Assembly: GCA_035578155.1 (NCBI GenBank)
Contig: JAPWDM010000024.1
Location: 3,678,501-3,742,500, forward strand
Reading direction: 5' to 3'
DNA: 64,000 bases
From: Brachynemurus nebulosus
Taxonomy: Eukaryota; Arthropoda; Insecta; Neuroptera; Myrmeleontidae
The notes beneath the pieces are model-generated. The model made no database searches, was not told the DNA's origin, and saw only the letters and a program-made list of their open reading frames with translations. Of this stretch, positions 26,001 through 34,575 are shown in pieces. The position numbers and the translations under genes were made by a program. Each line of letters opens with the position of its first letter. Position 1 is the first letter of the stretch.

Positions 26001-26094
26001 ATCCTGTTTCTTTGTGCTCAAACTCTTCGCTCTTGGTGTTGAGGGTTTGAGAAAAATCGGTATACATTTCATCCAAATCCGTTGCCTCGGTCAC
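23011..26094 (-). CDS. Protein-primed family B DNA polymerase of the Polinton (pPolB), frameshifted at its end
   Basis: Replicates the transposon by protein-primed synthesis in the known family. Counting residue 1 at 26,094 (a GTG, not a true start; the frame continues upstream), I see a C2HC finger (C196, C199, H212, C217), Exo I YADFES (249-253), an endonuclease VII-like HNH block VRDHDHLTGAYRGPAHNNC (362-380), Exo II HNLSGYDSHF (395-404), a strongly acidic insert (~437-469), Exo III YLTVD (585-589), Pol A LDANNLYGW (684-692), Pol B KLMNNAVFGKT (831-841) and Pol C YMDTDS (935-940). All catalytic carboxylates are present. The frame ends at 23,011 through a one-base shift in an A10 tract, losing the last ~88 residues. 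It is in the same frame as the zinc-finger ORF 51 bases upstream, so both were one ~1,330-residue protein interrupted by a TAG. In its present state it is probably a pseudogene. Confidence 0.92.
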   Translation of the reverse strand: MTEATDLDEMYTDFSQTLNTKSEEFEHKETGWTLQEVKYLEININKFTPLRGSSYIQLPAWIEKKKAVVNVKNADDACFLWSVVSALYPVPYTQHPQRISTYPHYSTVLNVEGIKTPITLKDVKQFEKQNDISINMYGVDGKNIVGPIYYTEQRRSRHVNLLYIEDGEKSHYCWIKNLNRLVGNQLSKHNGAKWICDGCLQFFRTEDRLKEHEKRDCNQVYTVLPSPKKSVLKFQNYAKQMRVPFTIYADFESILKPCDTCIPNPDGSFTNTTHIHEPFSFAYYIKCSYDDSLNKFELYRGPDCGKKFLEMLDEEVKRIYNIIKIKAPMKPLTPLEVINHETATKCFLCNKRFYNDPKNRKVRDHDHLTGAYRGPAHNNCNKLYRMPKFVPVIIHNLSGYDSHFIIKVLGVAKEKVNVIPNNKEKYISFTKYVPVEEENDDDDQQSDDDCADEFQDNDEDDFDGDEEEEKNIRKMKTIQLRFIDSFRFMASSLDKLSSNLNTDQLKETRRAFPEDRHFNLMRQKGVFPYEYIKNFDRLNETVLPPKEAFYSQLNAAHISDEEYLRAQQIWNVFQVKTLGEYSDLYLTVDVLLLADVFENFRDVCIKTYGLDAAHYYTAPGLSWDAMLKITNVELELLLDIDMVHFIKNAIRGGLTQCCGRYAEANNKYMPEYDITKVSKFIEYLDANNLYGWAMIQRMPVNKFRWLTPKQIENLDVNSISDDADVGCILEVDLEYPEHLHDYHNDLPFCPENMQPPTVTTNTKKLIANLNNKSHYVIHYRNLKQCLKYGLKLSKIHRVLAFNQTEWLKTYIDLNTNLRTNATNDFEKDFYKLMNNAVFGKTMENVDKRVDIRLITHWDNIKKKLGASTLISRPNFHSANIINENLTVIQMDRLKVIYNKPIYVGFTVLELSKTLMYDFHYRYMKPKYNDNINLLYMDTDSFIYEIFTDSFYDDIRSNLNELFDTSDFPDSNIYNFPRVNKKKLGKFKDECAGTIIEKFVGVKAKSYCVVKANEPPIKKIKGIKKKCS

Positions 26095-26145
26095 TATTTT
26101 GTTCTTTGTGTTGAACGATTTTGTTTCTGCTCGAGTTTTTCCAGC

Positions 26146-26745
26146 CTATTCAAGTGTGTACAGTCCAAATAATTCCATATTTATCTTGAATGTTGCATGT
26201 CGTCCCAGTTCGTGTGTTAATAGACGCATCACTTTGAGTTCAATGTGTTTTAAAAATTCGTTGATACTTGTAATTTTTTCCGAAGCTCGTATTCGATAAC
26301 TGATAATTCGATTTTTATATGCGCTTGCTACTTTTTCAACAAATTCATCGTTTTCCACTTGAGTACTTGCGCGATTCTTGTGTTCAAGACTCCGTAAATG
26401 CCCGTAGTAGCTTGACGTTGGTATCTCAAGGTCGCACATATCACATCGTCTCGTTTCAATTAGAGAATTATCAGTTTCCATCGCCGTTTCCAGTTCATCA
26501 TTGTTGTCCAGTTTAGATTTTTTGTTCGGTGAATGCTCGTTGTCCATTGTTGCTCCCGGTCGTTTTTGAGTTTCCAAATTATGTGCTTGTTTTAAATGTG
26601 TTTTAAAATTATACAAACGATTAAATTTTTTCCCACATTCATGGCACTGGAACTCCACATCTGAATGCTTGCTTTTAATATGACGGGTTAAATTATATTT
26701 TTGTGTGAACGATTTGTTACACTTTTCACAATTGAATGCTTCCAT
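26146..26745 (-). CDS. N-terminal zinc-finger part of the Polinton polymerase, cut off by in-frame TAG
   Basis: Starts at ATG 26,745, just after a good acceptor (TTTATTTCAG). Two classical C2H2 fingers (CEKCNKSF..., residues 6-27, and CHECGKKF..., residues 34-55) are followed by a third zinc-finger-like C-x2-C...H-x5-H motif near residue 100 (CDMCDLEI...), with a Lys/Asp-rich linker between. The tail ends NMELFGLYTLE before TAG at 26,146-26,148. The same frame stays open for 17 codons to the polymerase segment. In related arthropod elements, as I recall them, this ELFGLY region runs directly into the polymerase. This is therefore a nonsense-interrupted fusion, not a separate gene. Fingers probably bind the element's DNA (inference). 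Confidence 0.85.
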   Translation of the reverse strand: MEAFNCEKCNKSFTQKYNLTRHIKSKHSDVEFQCHECGKKFNRLYNFKTHLKQAHNLETQKRPGATMDNEHSPNKKSKLDNNDELETAMETDNSLIETRRCDMCDLEIPTSSYYGHLRSLEHKNRASTQVENDEFVEKVASAYKNRIISYRIRASEKITSINEFLKHIELKVMRLLTHELGRHATFKINMELFGLYTLE

Positions 26746-26755
26746 TATGCTTTAT

Positions 26756-27130
26756 CTGAAATAAAATATTGGTATTAGAAAACGGTTACAACAATATAAT
26801 ACGACAATAGTATAGGCACAACAATAGGATAGGTACAACAATGAATACAACAATAGGATAGGTACAACAATAAGATAAGTAGAACAATAGGATAAGTACT
26901 ACAATAGGTACAACAATAGGATAAGTACAACAATGAATACAACAATAGGATAGGTACAACAATAGGATAGGTACAACAATAGGAGAGATACAACAATGAA
27001 TACAACAATAGGAGGGATACAACAATATAGGTTGTACAATAGGATAGGTGCTACAATAATGAATACAACAATGAAAATGGATATGATAATAGGTCAATAA
27101 TGTTGATGCCTGTAATAACTTAATACTTAC
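26756..27130 (-). other. 5' UTR intron of the polymerase gene, filled with ~20-bp tandem repeats
   Basis: Minus-strand donor ATT|GTAAGT at 27,130-27,125 and acceptor TTTATTTCAG at 26,757-26,756. Most of it (26,795-27,075) consists of variants of ACAACAATAGGATAGGT. Two overlapping ORFs there encode simple CCTYPIV-type repeats and are artefacts of the repeat. Confidence 0.7.
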
Positions 27131-27239
27131 AATTGCTCTTCCTTGTATCCTTTGATAATTATTTAGAAGATTTGTTGCTTAACTCAAGCTTATTGCTGCT
27201 GCTGCTAATTTGATGCTTACACCACAATTTCTTGCAAAT

Positions 27240-27275
27240 AACTGAACCAGCGTCGATGCGCCACTCCTATATATA
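27240..27275 (-). promoter_or_regulatory. TATA + initiator core promoter of the polymerase gene
   Basis: TATATATA at 27,275-27,268 (minus), then the arthropod-type initiator TCAGTT at 27,245-27,240. The initiator A (27,243) lies 32 bases from the start of the TATA box. A GC-rich C-tract block lies just upstream. The spacing is ideal for Pol II and predicts a ~110-nt non-coding first exon ending at 27,131. Confidence 0.75.
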
Positions 27276-27671
27276 GCGGGCACCCCCACCCCCTCCCCAC
27301 TTCAACCACCTGCGTCTACAGCTTTTAAACATGTCTCAACAGGTTGTGATATGATGCAATAATATTTGCAATTCAATATGATGCAACAATTATTAATAAA
27401 ATAGCAGATATTTTATCCTGTAACGGGGGACATATATTCGAGATAAAAAATAAATCTAATTTTATAAGTCTAAGATTATAATTTAGGTATATCATTAATA
27501 TGTGGTACAAATAAATAACATTTGTATTTTCAAAATTGCTTCATATTTTATAGTGTCAAGGAAATATTGTTTGTAAAAAATGTTTATTATTAGAAAAAAC
27601 AAGTAAATACAACATAAAATTCAGTTAACCTAATATTTTAGATAAAAAAACTATCTAGAAAAACCAGAATT
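27276..27671. other. Upstream region of polymerase gene to the right TIR
   Basis: GC-rich C-tract next to the TATA box, then AT-rich sequence. No gene seen. Confidence 0.4.
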
Positions 27672-28883
27672 TTCATTTTCATATGAATTTTGAATGCTCA
27701 GTTTATAAAAAATATGCTTGTTTATTGCAGAGAAAAATTTTTTAACTGTTATATCATTGCTGGGAATAAAATTTCAGTGACTAAAAATAGCATAAATTTT
27801 GCATGCGAGCTCCAATATTAGCGTAATTGAAATGACACAACTTTTTTTGAAACTAACTGTACATCTAACATGTACATTATATTATATCCATATCGCAAAA
27901 TGATATATGTACTGACCTCTCTAAGTTAAATATGGTACTTTATTAGTCTAATGTGGAATACATCTTGTTGACTCATTACAGCTGCTAAATTTGATTATGT
28001 AATTAGATCGAACTAAAACGCGGACAGATGTCATTATGTATACTGCAGGACAATTCACGTCAATTATGTTATTTTATTAGACTAACTTAAAATATAACTT
28101 GTTGACTGGTGCCTTTGGCGTCTTTTGATACATATCATTGCCAGCGAGATTTGACAATTTCTAATTCCAAAACTGTCTTCATTTTTGGCGAATCAAAGTA
28201 GTAGAAATATGGTGCTACGGGAACCACCTCCCCACCTCCCGATTTTGCAGAACGATTCACGGTTCACTAATTGAAATTGACATTTAAAATTTCTAACTTT
28301 ATAATTAATCCTTTTTGTAACATTAAGCAACATCTTTTACTTACAACACAAATTTACTTACATTTACTGCGAATGCAGAACGATTCACGGTTCACTAATT
28401 GAAATTGACACTTAAAATGTCTAATTTTTACTATAATTAATCCTTTTTGTAATATTAAGCAACATTTTTTACTTACAACACAAATTTACTTACATTTACT
28501 GCGAATGCAGAACGATTCACGGTTCACTAATTCAAATTGACACTTAAAATTTCTAACTTTATAATTGATCCTTTTTGTAACATTAAGCAACATTTTTTAC
28601 TTACAACACAAATTTACTTACATTTACTGCGAATGCAGAACGATTCACGGTTCACCAATTGAAATTGACACAATTTTTTACTATAATTAACTCTTTTTGT
28701 AACTTGATCCCAGGGAAAACTCAACAGACTGCATCAATCATTCTGACGAAAGTTAGGTGTATGTACTCTGTATGTACCACCTCTCAAAGAGTATGCTATA
28801 TATATGTATGTATACATGAAGGGTATGCTATACGTATCTTATTCCTTACAGGAGTGGCTTAGAACTCTCCAAAACCCACTACT
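27672..28883 (-). repeat. Polinton right terminal inverted repeat
   Basis: Partner of the left TIR, ~1.2 kb. It carries four GCAGAACGATTCACGG boxes spaced ~130 bp apart (28,244-28,650), one more than the left end. The outward 67-codon ORF (28,659-28,862, plus) differs from the left copy at two or three residues. Confidence 0.9.
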
Positions 28884-28889
28884 TTTATT
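28884..28889. other. Target-site duplication TTTATT (right copy)
   Basis: Immediately follows the CCCACTACT terminus and matches the left copy exactly. Confidence 0.92.
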
Positions 28890-29195
28890 AAACAAAGTTG
28901 GCGGGTTTTTTTCATTTTTACTTAAAATAATATTGAACCAACGAATCAATTGACTTTCCATAGAATTGTTTTTATTTATTATTGATGCAATTCTTTTTAA
29001 GAGGTCTATCACTTTCGAATTAAAATACCGTTTCTTCTCAATGTAGTCGAGCTTCAAACTGCCGTAATTGAAGAATGGCAGACTATCCCAGGAAACTATA
29101 GATATAGATAACATCATGCTGAGTATAAAAAAACGAATGGAAGTTTTGATAAGAGAACGGGAGAAACCAGGCGGGATTAAAACGCTGTGTTTCAT
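28884..29195 (-). CDS. Hypothetical 104-aa host ORF, Polinton inserted at its stop codon
   Basis: ATG at 29,195 opens MKHSVLIPPGFSRSLIK followed by a hydrophobic segment (residues ~19-34, FFILSMMLSISIVSW), then a charged region ending NPPTLFNK. Reading now runs 14 codons into the Polinton TIR (stop at 28,839). If the Polinton and one TTTATT copy are removed, the left flank supplies TAA directly after the NK codons. The original ORF would then have ended exactly at the insertion. Base composition is less AT-rich than its surroundings. No family is recognised and no promoter or splice signals are convincing. It could be a signal-anchored small protein or an exon of a larger gene. Confidence 0.35.
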
Positions 29196-29400
29196 TTTCT
29201 ATTTGTTAAATAATCTTTAACTTAAATTATTCTTAGGCGACATAAGATTTGCCATTTATATGGTTACTTGTTTTGCTACCAAAAGAAAGGTATATCGACA
29301 TGTGAACATGTAATTTTAAGTGAATAATTAAATAAGGTTAATATTTTCTTGAAATTAAATGGTTTATTTGATTTTTACAGATTTTTTGTATGTTCCGGCG

Positions 29401-29471
29401 CATTGCTTATAACTTTTAAAAATAACGCGCGTTATGAAATCTTGCAAAGAAACTGCTGTACAAAAAAAACA

Positions 29472-29555
<84 letters not shown>

Positions 29556-29626
29556 TGTTTTTTTTGTACAGCAGTTTCTTTGCAAGATTTCATAACGCGC
29601 GTTATTTTTAAAAGTTATAAGCAATG
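29401..29626. repeat. Perfect 76-bp palindrome arms around (TA)n
   Basis: Left arm 29,401-29,476 and right arm 29,551-29,626 are exact inverted complements (for example CATTGCTTATAACTTTTAAA and its complement), separated by ~74 bp of TA repeat that is also self-complementary. The whole 226 bp can form one hairpin. Similarity continues weakly a few bases beyond. Confidence 0.95.
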
Positions 29627-29970
29627 TGCCTGTAAAATAGCAAAATACAAAGATGTCACGTTCACCGTTTTTCTTTGATGACTAACTCAGAACTGACAAA
29701 ATTCAGTAGCATAACTTGATCTATGATCTTGTACGGCCATAACACTGACGAAGAAATATATTATACAGCTGGAAATATGGCTGTATGTAAAACGTAGCTT
29801 ACTTAGATAGTATTTTGTACAATAAACAAGCAATTTCATGGTAGCCGTAGATAATAGTATTTTACAATATAAGTTCGGTAAGTTGCTCGTACTGATCGAG
29901 AAAATGTTGCGAAAACGAGACTCGCAGGGTTGAGTTTTTGCAATTTTCGAGATCAGTAGAGGCACTTAAC
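29627..29970. other. No feature supported
   Basis: A minus-strand ORF (29,965-29,687) has no recognisable domain. Confidence 0.35.
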
Positions 29971-30475
29971 GTAAATTGTTTTCTTGGTAACTACTCAACT
30001 TAGGAAAATAATTCTAAATCCACATGAAGGCAAACACTCTCAAGAATATTAGACATATTTATTATCATATCAGTCCTCGTTATTAAGGATAATAACAAGG
30101 AAAGTATCCGGTCCAATGTTATTTTTATAGGGTTCCAATTGAGCGACCATTTCAAAAAAAAATTCAGTAACTGTACCCTAATGCACTTAATTACTACACC
30201 AAGTCTTATCAAAATTCAAGGGCTGCAACATGGTAAAAAAAATTTTTTTCAATTCTAATCTGCTTAACCCCTCCTCCAGTGAGTCCGACCCTGGAATTAT
30301 ATACATCAATCGAAAGAACTTTAAAAATAAAATTTTATGCTATCCTTGTTATTATCCTTAATAATGAGGACTGATACGATAATAAATATGTCTAATATTC
30401 TTGAAAGTGTTTACCTTCATGTGGATTTGGAATTATTTTCCTAAGTTGAGTAGTTACCAAGAAAAAAAATTTTGT
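29971..30475. mobile_element. Inverted-repeat element (MITE-like), arms ~135 bp
   Basis: 29,975-30,108 (TTTTCTTGGTAACTACTCAA through AGGATAATAACAAGG) is repeated inverted at 30,340-30,475 with a few mismatches, around a ~230-bp spacer. No clear target duplication was found. Confidence 0.75.
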
Positions 30476-30619
30476 AATTTTTTAAATTTTTTTAGTTACA
30501 AGTATCTCCATAACTACTCAGTTTTGGCCACCAAAATTGTAGATATCAATTACTTACAGCCTTACCATACCGGTAATATAGTTATTAAAATAACTCGCTT
30601 CCGAAGCAGATTTACTATG

Positions 30620-31015
30620 CTTATCATGCTATATCCTTTATTCTCGAAATGAAAGGAAGATTATGGAAACCACAGAAAATTTTAATGACTGATCAATCAT
30701 TTGAAATGTCAATAAAATATGAAGACTAATGGCAACAATAATAATAATAATAATGTGCAATTAGTGAAAATTTTCGATTTATTTTCCTAATTGTTCAAAT
30801 TGTACTTTTGATTTCAATATAAATAAATAATTACAATCATTTTTGAGCTAATTTCATTTACTGCACTCCTATTCACTTACCGGGCACCTATTTTACTTAC
30901 CACATTATTATTTTTTGGTTTCAATGGATATAAACAAACGTTCGGGAAATGTAACTTACCAGTATTATCAACAGTATCAGTAAATGCATGAAAATACACG
31001 ATCGTGCAAAATATA
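30620..31015 (+). repeat. Dispersed repeat copy A (inverted partner at 41,995-42,605)
   Basis: Contains AATGTAACTTACCAGTATTATCAACAG and the block TTTGGTTTCAATGGATATAA. It is uninterrupted here, whereas the partner carries a ~190-bp insertion. Confidence 0.75.
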
Positions 31016-31112
31016 TATTAATGTAGGCTGCATGGAATAAACTCCTTGTTTTTCTTGTTACTATGAAGTCAAGAATTTTTATCTTTCGTAATTAATTCAT
31101 AAAAGAAAATAT

Positions 31113-31427
31113 TTACATTATACTAGAGTTATATACTGAAGCATAGGGAACACCAACATGAGATATCAAAATTGTTAGTGACATTAGAATAGTACCACAC
31201 ATTTTCTTCATTATGTATTGTTTGTTTGTTTTTTTAACTTTGCGTAATATTTTATTTTCCTCATACGTCCTATTCATCATAATCAAATTCCCTTGTTCAA
31301 ATTCCCCAAATAAAACCTTGTTTAAAACATATAAAAACGAACACCAGTAACTCATATCGTTCATTATATATTCAAGATTTAAATTCTGAAGCATCGTAAT
31401 TGTCAAGTGTATATCTACGAGTACCAA
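31113..31427 (-). CDS. Hypothetical ORF, 104 aa, possible exon
   Basis: An uninterrupted minus-strand frame, with a candidate acceptor ATATTAG just upstream (about 31,431). It contains a Lys/Asn-rich middle and a C-terminal hydrophobic segment (MCGTILMSLTILISHVG) that could cross a membrane. No motif is recognised and AT-rich chance ORFs of this size do occur here. It could be a receptor-type exon, but that is speculation. Confidence 0.2.
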   Translation of the reverse strand: MVLVDIHLTITMLQNLNLEYIMNDMSYWCSFLYVLNKVLFGEFEQGNLIMMNRTYEENKILRKVKKTNKQYIMKKMCGTILMSLTILISHVGVPYASVYNSSIM

Positions 31428-31659
31428 TATCTAATATTCATTGTAATAAAATTATAATTTTTTATAATTTTTCTTTTTTATATAACGTAAAAGCTCCCAT
31501 TGTGGAACGGCCCCCAATACAAAAATAGTTTTGACATTTACATATTAATGAAGTTATTTCTGAAAGAAACGTCTGATAACAAGAATTGTTATTAATAGAA
31601 TGATTGTTTTTCAATTTAAATTCACCTCGCATTTAATGTTTCCTTACTTAATTAAAGAA

Positions 31660-31663
<4 letters not shown>
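31428..31663. other. Non-coding spacer
   Basis: AT-rich, no feature seen. Confidence 0.4.

Positions 31664-31751
<88 letters not shown>
31664..31751. repeat. (TA)n microsatellite, ~88 bp
   Basis: Uninterrupted TA dinucleotides. Confidence 0.97.
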
Positions 31752-31753
<2 letters not shown>

Positions 31754-32227
31754 TAAACAGTTTTTGCTGAATGTGTCTCTTTTGCGTTTGATCAATGCTT
31801 ATTTATAGAAACACATGCCTTATAAATTTCAACATTTTCCAGTTAATTTTCGAAATTAGCGCAATAAAACTATACAAATAATTTTTATTAGTCTAATTAA
31901 GAGATTATAAGAGCTTAATCACCTTTTTATTTGGTTTAAATATGATTTATATATCTGTGTATTTCTATGGAGTACAGATATAACCTTTCTATGTAACTAA
32001 AATCATGTACGTAAAATGACCAAAAATTTATATTATAAATAACTATACGAGTTTGTGAAATAAAACGATTTCTGTTTGCATATTCCGATAGTCTAACCAG
32101 TAACTTAAATTTTGAACGCGTTTTTCTCGAAACTACATTTTTCAAATTTGCTAAGCTTAAACTCGAATTAAAATTTAGTTTTCTGACAAAACATGGTACC
32201 TATATGGTATAATAGTTTGTGTAAAAT

Positions 32228-32836
32228 TAAGGGGAAGTAAGTAAAATCGGAAGATCAGGAGCGTCGGTAAACTTTTATTTGAGGGGTTGGTAAAAATTAT
32301 TTATTGTATAAACAAGTACATATTATATATAAATAAGTACAGTACGCTTCAAAAAGTGATCGAACACTCTCACCCAGGGGAGAGGGTGCCCACACCTTTG
32401 ACACCGCACTATACTTAATGTTGTGGTACACTGCCGTGTCAAGTGTGGGCACCCCTTGTGTCAAGGTGCCCGATCACTTTTTGAAGCATACTGTACTTAT
32501 TTTGTGGACGTACAAATCTTGACATTTAACTCCAACACGCGCTCGCTTAAATAAGTGCAGTACGCTTCAAAAAGTGGTCGGACACCTTGACACAGGGGAG
32601 GTGCCCACACTTTTGACACGACAGTGTACCACAACATTAAGTACAGTGCGGCGTCTAAAGTGTGGGCACCCTCTCCCCTGGGTGAGAGTGTTCGATCACT
32701 TTTTGAAGCGTCCTGTACTTATTTATATATAATATGTACTTGTTTACATAATAAATAATATTTACCAACCCCTCAAATAAAAGTTTACCGACGCTTCTGA
32801 TCTTCCGATTTTACGTATTTCCCGTTAAATTTGCAC
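32228..32836. mobile_element. Foldback element ~0.6 kb with nested inverted repeats, TTAA at both edges
   Basis: Arms of ~280 bp pair around a centre near 32,520. TTAAGGGGAAGTAAGTAAAA on the left edge matches TTTTACGTATTTCCCGTTAA on the right. Each arm itself contains a smaller inverted pair around CTTCAAAAAGTGATCGAAC and GATCACTTTTTGAAG. TTAA at both ends would fit a piggyBac-type target, but TTAA is self-complementary so this is not decisive. Confidence 0.8.
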
Positions 32837-34451
32837 CGACCACTACGTACCATTGGATTTGTGGTGTACAGCACCTGTGCGAACTCTAGTGTTAGATAGT
32901 TGTATCTTGGTCAAGTACGAGGGCATGCTGATAAAAATGTTACTATTTCAAAAAATAATTTTACACAAACTATAAGAATTTTTGTCAGTAAACTAAATTA
33001 GGTCATTACATACTAGTTTGAATTTTATTGGATTAAAATTTTATCCATTAACTATTTTGCAATATTTCTTAGTGCATCATATGGTGAAGTGAATTACGTA
33101 CATGTATGATTTTCTAACTCAAAACCGTCAAAAAACCTTATACGAGCTTGAGACAGAAATCGCGCGATAAAACATATTTTCTATCTCTTACTGGTTACAC
33201 TGGTTCCGGTAATATAAAGATATATATCTTGTCTCTACTTCTCTGTGGTTACATACGTGTTTTTTTTTAGGTGTCTGTGGTAATTTTCTAAAGATACTAA
33301 CATATTTTATCCGTTTTTTATACATGTCAACATTTTACAAGAGAAAAATATTAATATCTCAAAATTTTTGGGTTACTTTTTTTTTAAAAACATAATCATT
33401 GGATTAAAAAAACTAGGTTTCATGCTTATTAAGAAAAAAAAATGGGTGTTTCATTTATTTGTTAATGTTTATAAGCCAATTTAATGAAATACCTAAAAAT
33501 AGTGTTAGGTAATGGGGGCTTTTACGTTATATATAAAATATTATTTTTTGTTAAACCCAAGATCATTTGATTGATTAGTATATTACTAGTTTCTTGGTCC
33601 CAATTTTTAAATGCATATATAAGTCAGTGGGGTAGAATATAATTATTAAAAATTTGCTAACTAAATAGGTTTATAGGATATACGTACGTATAAAAGAAAA
33701 ATGTTTACAAATGTGTGCTTTTGAAAATCGAAAATAAATAACTTCGTCTTAATGAAGGTGGATTGACGAATATCTACTTACTTTAAATACAAAATATAGT
33801 TTCCATTTTTAAATTATACTTACCTAGTTAAACGTCACTGGTAAAATATATAAAAATTACAGAAGTTTTGTGTAATTGTGATATTTACTATGGTAATTAA
33901 AGGTTTGTTTACTTTTGTAACTACGGAGATGGCTTGCCCGTAGTAAGCTGTAATAAGAAAAATGGGTATGGGTCGAGTGCGCGACGTTATTGCCACCTAG
34001 CGTTTGCTACTTTGTCGGCTCTCTCCATACTTATAGTTCAGTGGCTTTTTTAAATATTTCCATGTGGACAAATATTAATAATAGTAAATATCGACTGTGA
34101 CGGGATATTATGTGCAATTTTAATTTTTTTCTTCTTTTATTTGTCAAAGTCAAGTGTCATTTCTTTTTTTATTAAATAATAAAAAATAAGATGAAAACTG
34201 TCCGTATCCAGAGTATGGAATGTATTTTCGTTTTTAGCGCTAAATAATGAGTGTAATAATTAAGACTGACTTTCAAAGTATTACCAGTATTACCCATAAT
34301 ATAACGTACCAATCTCAAATGACACCGAAAAGCAATCAATTGGTTTCTGTACAACATGTGAGAAATGTAGAAGAGCTATGAACTAGTGGCCACAGTTATT
34401 TGACACAAACCCATATAAGACATATTGTACCATATCTTTGCGAAAGTATCT
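32837..34451. other. Non-coding AT-rich DNA, no feature supported
   Basis: Short ORFs only, no recognised domain. Confidence 0.4.
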
Positions 34452-34575
34452 ATGTCCAGTAGGCTTAAATTGAGGGATTCGCTAAAGAGACTGGCGAGTG
34501 GGGGTACACAGCGCACTCGATCTCTTTGTGTATGCGTCAGTCCCTTAGACTTGTGCCCCAATTTAAGCCTACTAG
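34452..34575. repeat. Small hairpin repeat, CAGTAGGCTTAAATTG arms
   Basis: AGTAGGCTTAAATTG near 34,454 and CAATTTAAGCCTACT near 34,559 are perfect complements enclosing ~90 bp of less AT-rich sequence. The overlapping ORFs on both strands are by-products. Confidence 0.65.

Larger units (their letters stand above)
11950..28883. mobile_element. Polinton/Maverick-like DNA transposon, 16,934 bp
   Basis: The left end AGTAGTGGGTTTTGGAGAG and right end CTCTCCAAAACCCACTACT are exact inverted complements. They open terminal inverted repeats of about 1.1 kb (left) and 1.2 kb (right). Six bases TTTATT are duplicated exactly outside both ends (11,944-11,949 and 28,884-28,889). Long TIRs, 6-bp duplication, 15-20 kb length, AG... 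termini and a protein-primed family B DNA polymerase are the published hallmarks of Polintons. Inside are a zinc-finger/polymerase reading frame, two small spliced genes, a GTATAC-rich array, a recent direct duplication and a LINE scrap. No integrase, FtsK/HerA-type ATPase, protease or capsid ORF was seen, and the polymerase is broken. The copy therefore looks non-autonomous although its TIRs are nearly identical (young). Confidence 0.93.

Noticed and set aside
26775..27097. ORFs with CCTYPIV-type repeats upstream of the polymerase
   Set aside because: They are translations of a ~20-bp tandem repeat inside a predicted 5' UTR intron.
11971..28862. Outward 67-aa ORF present in both TIRs
   Set aside because: Conserved only because the TIRs are near-identical; no independent evidence of coding.
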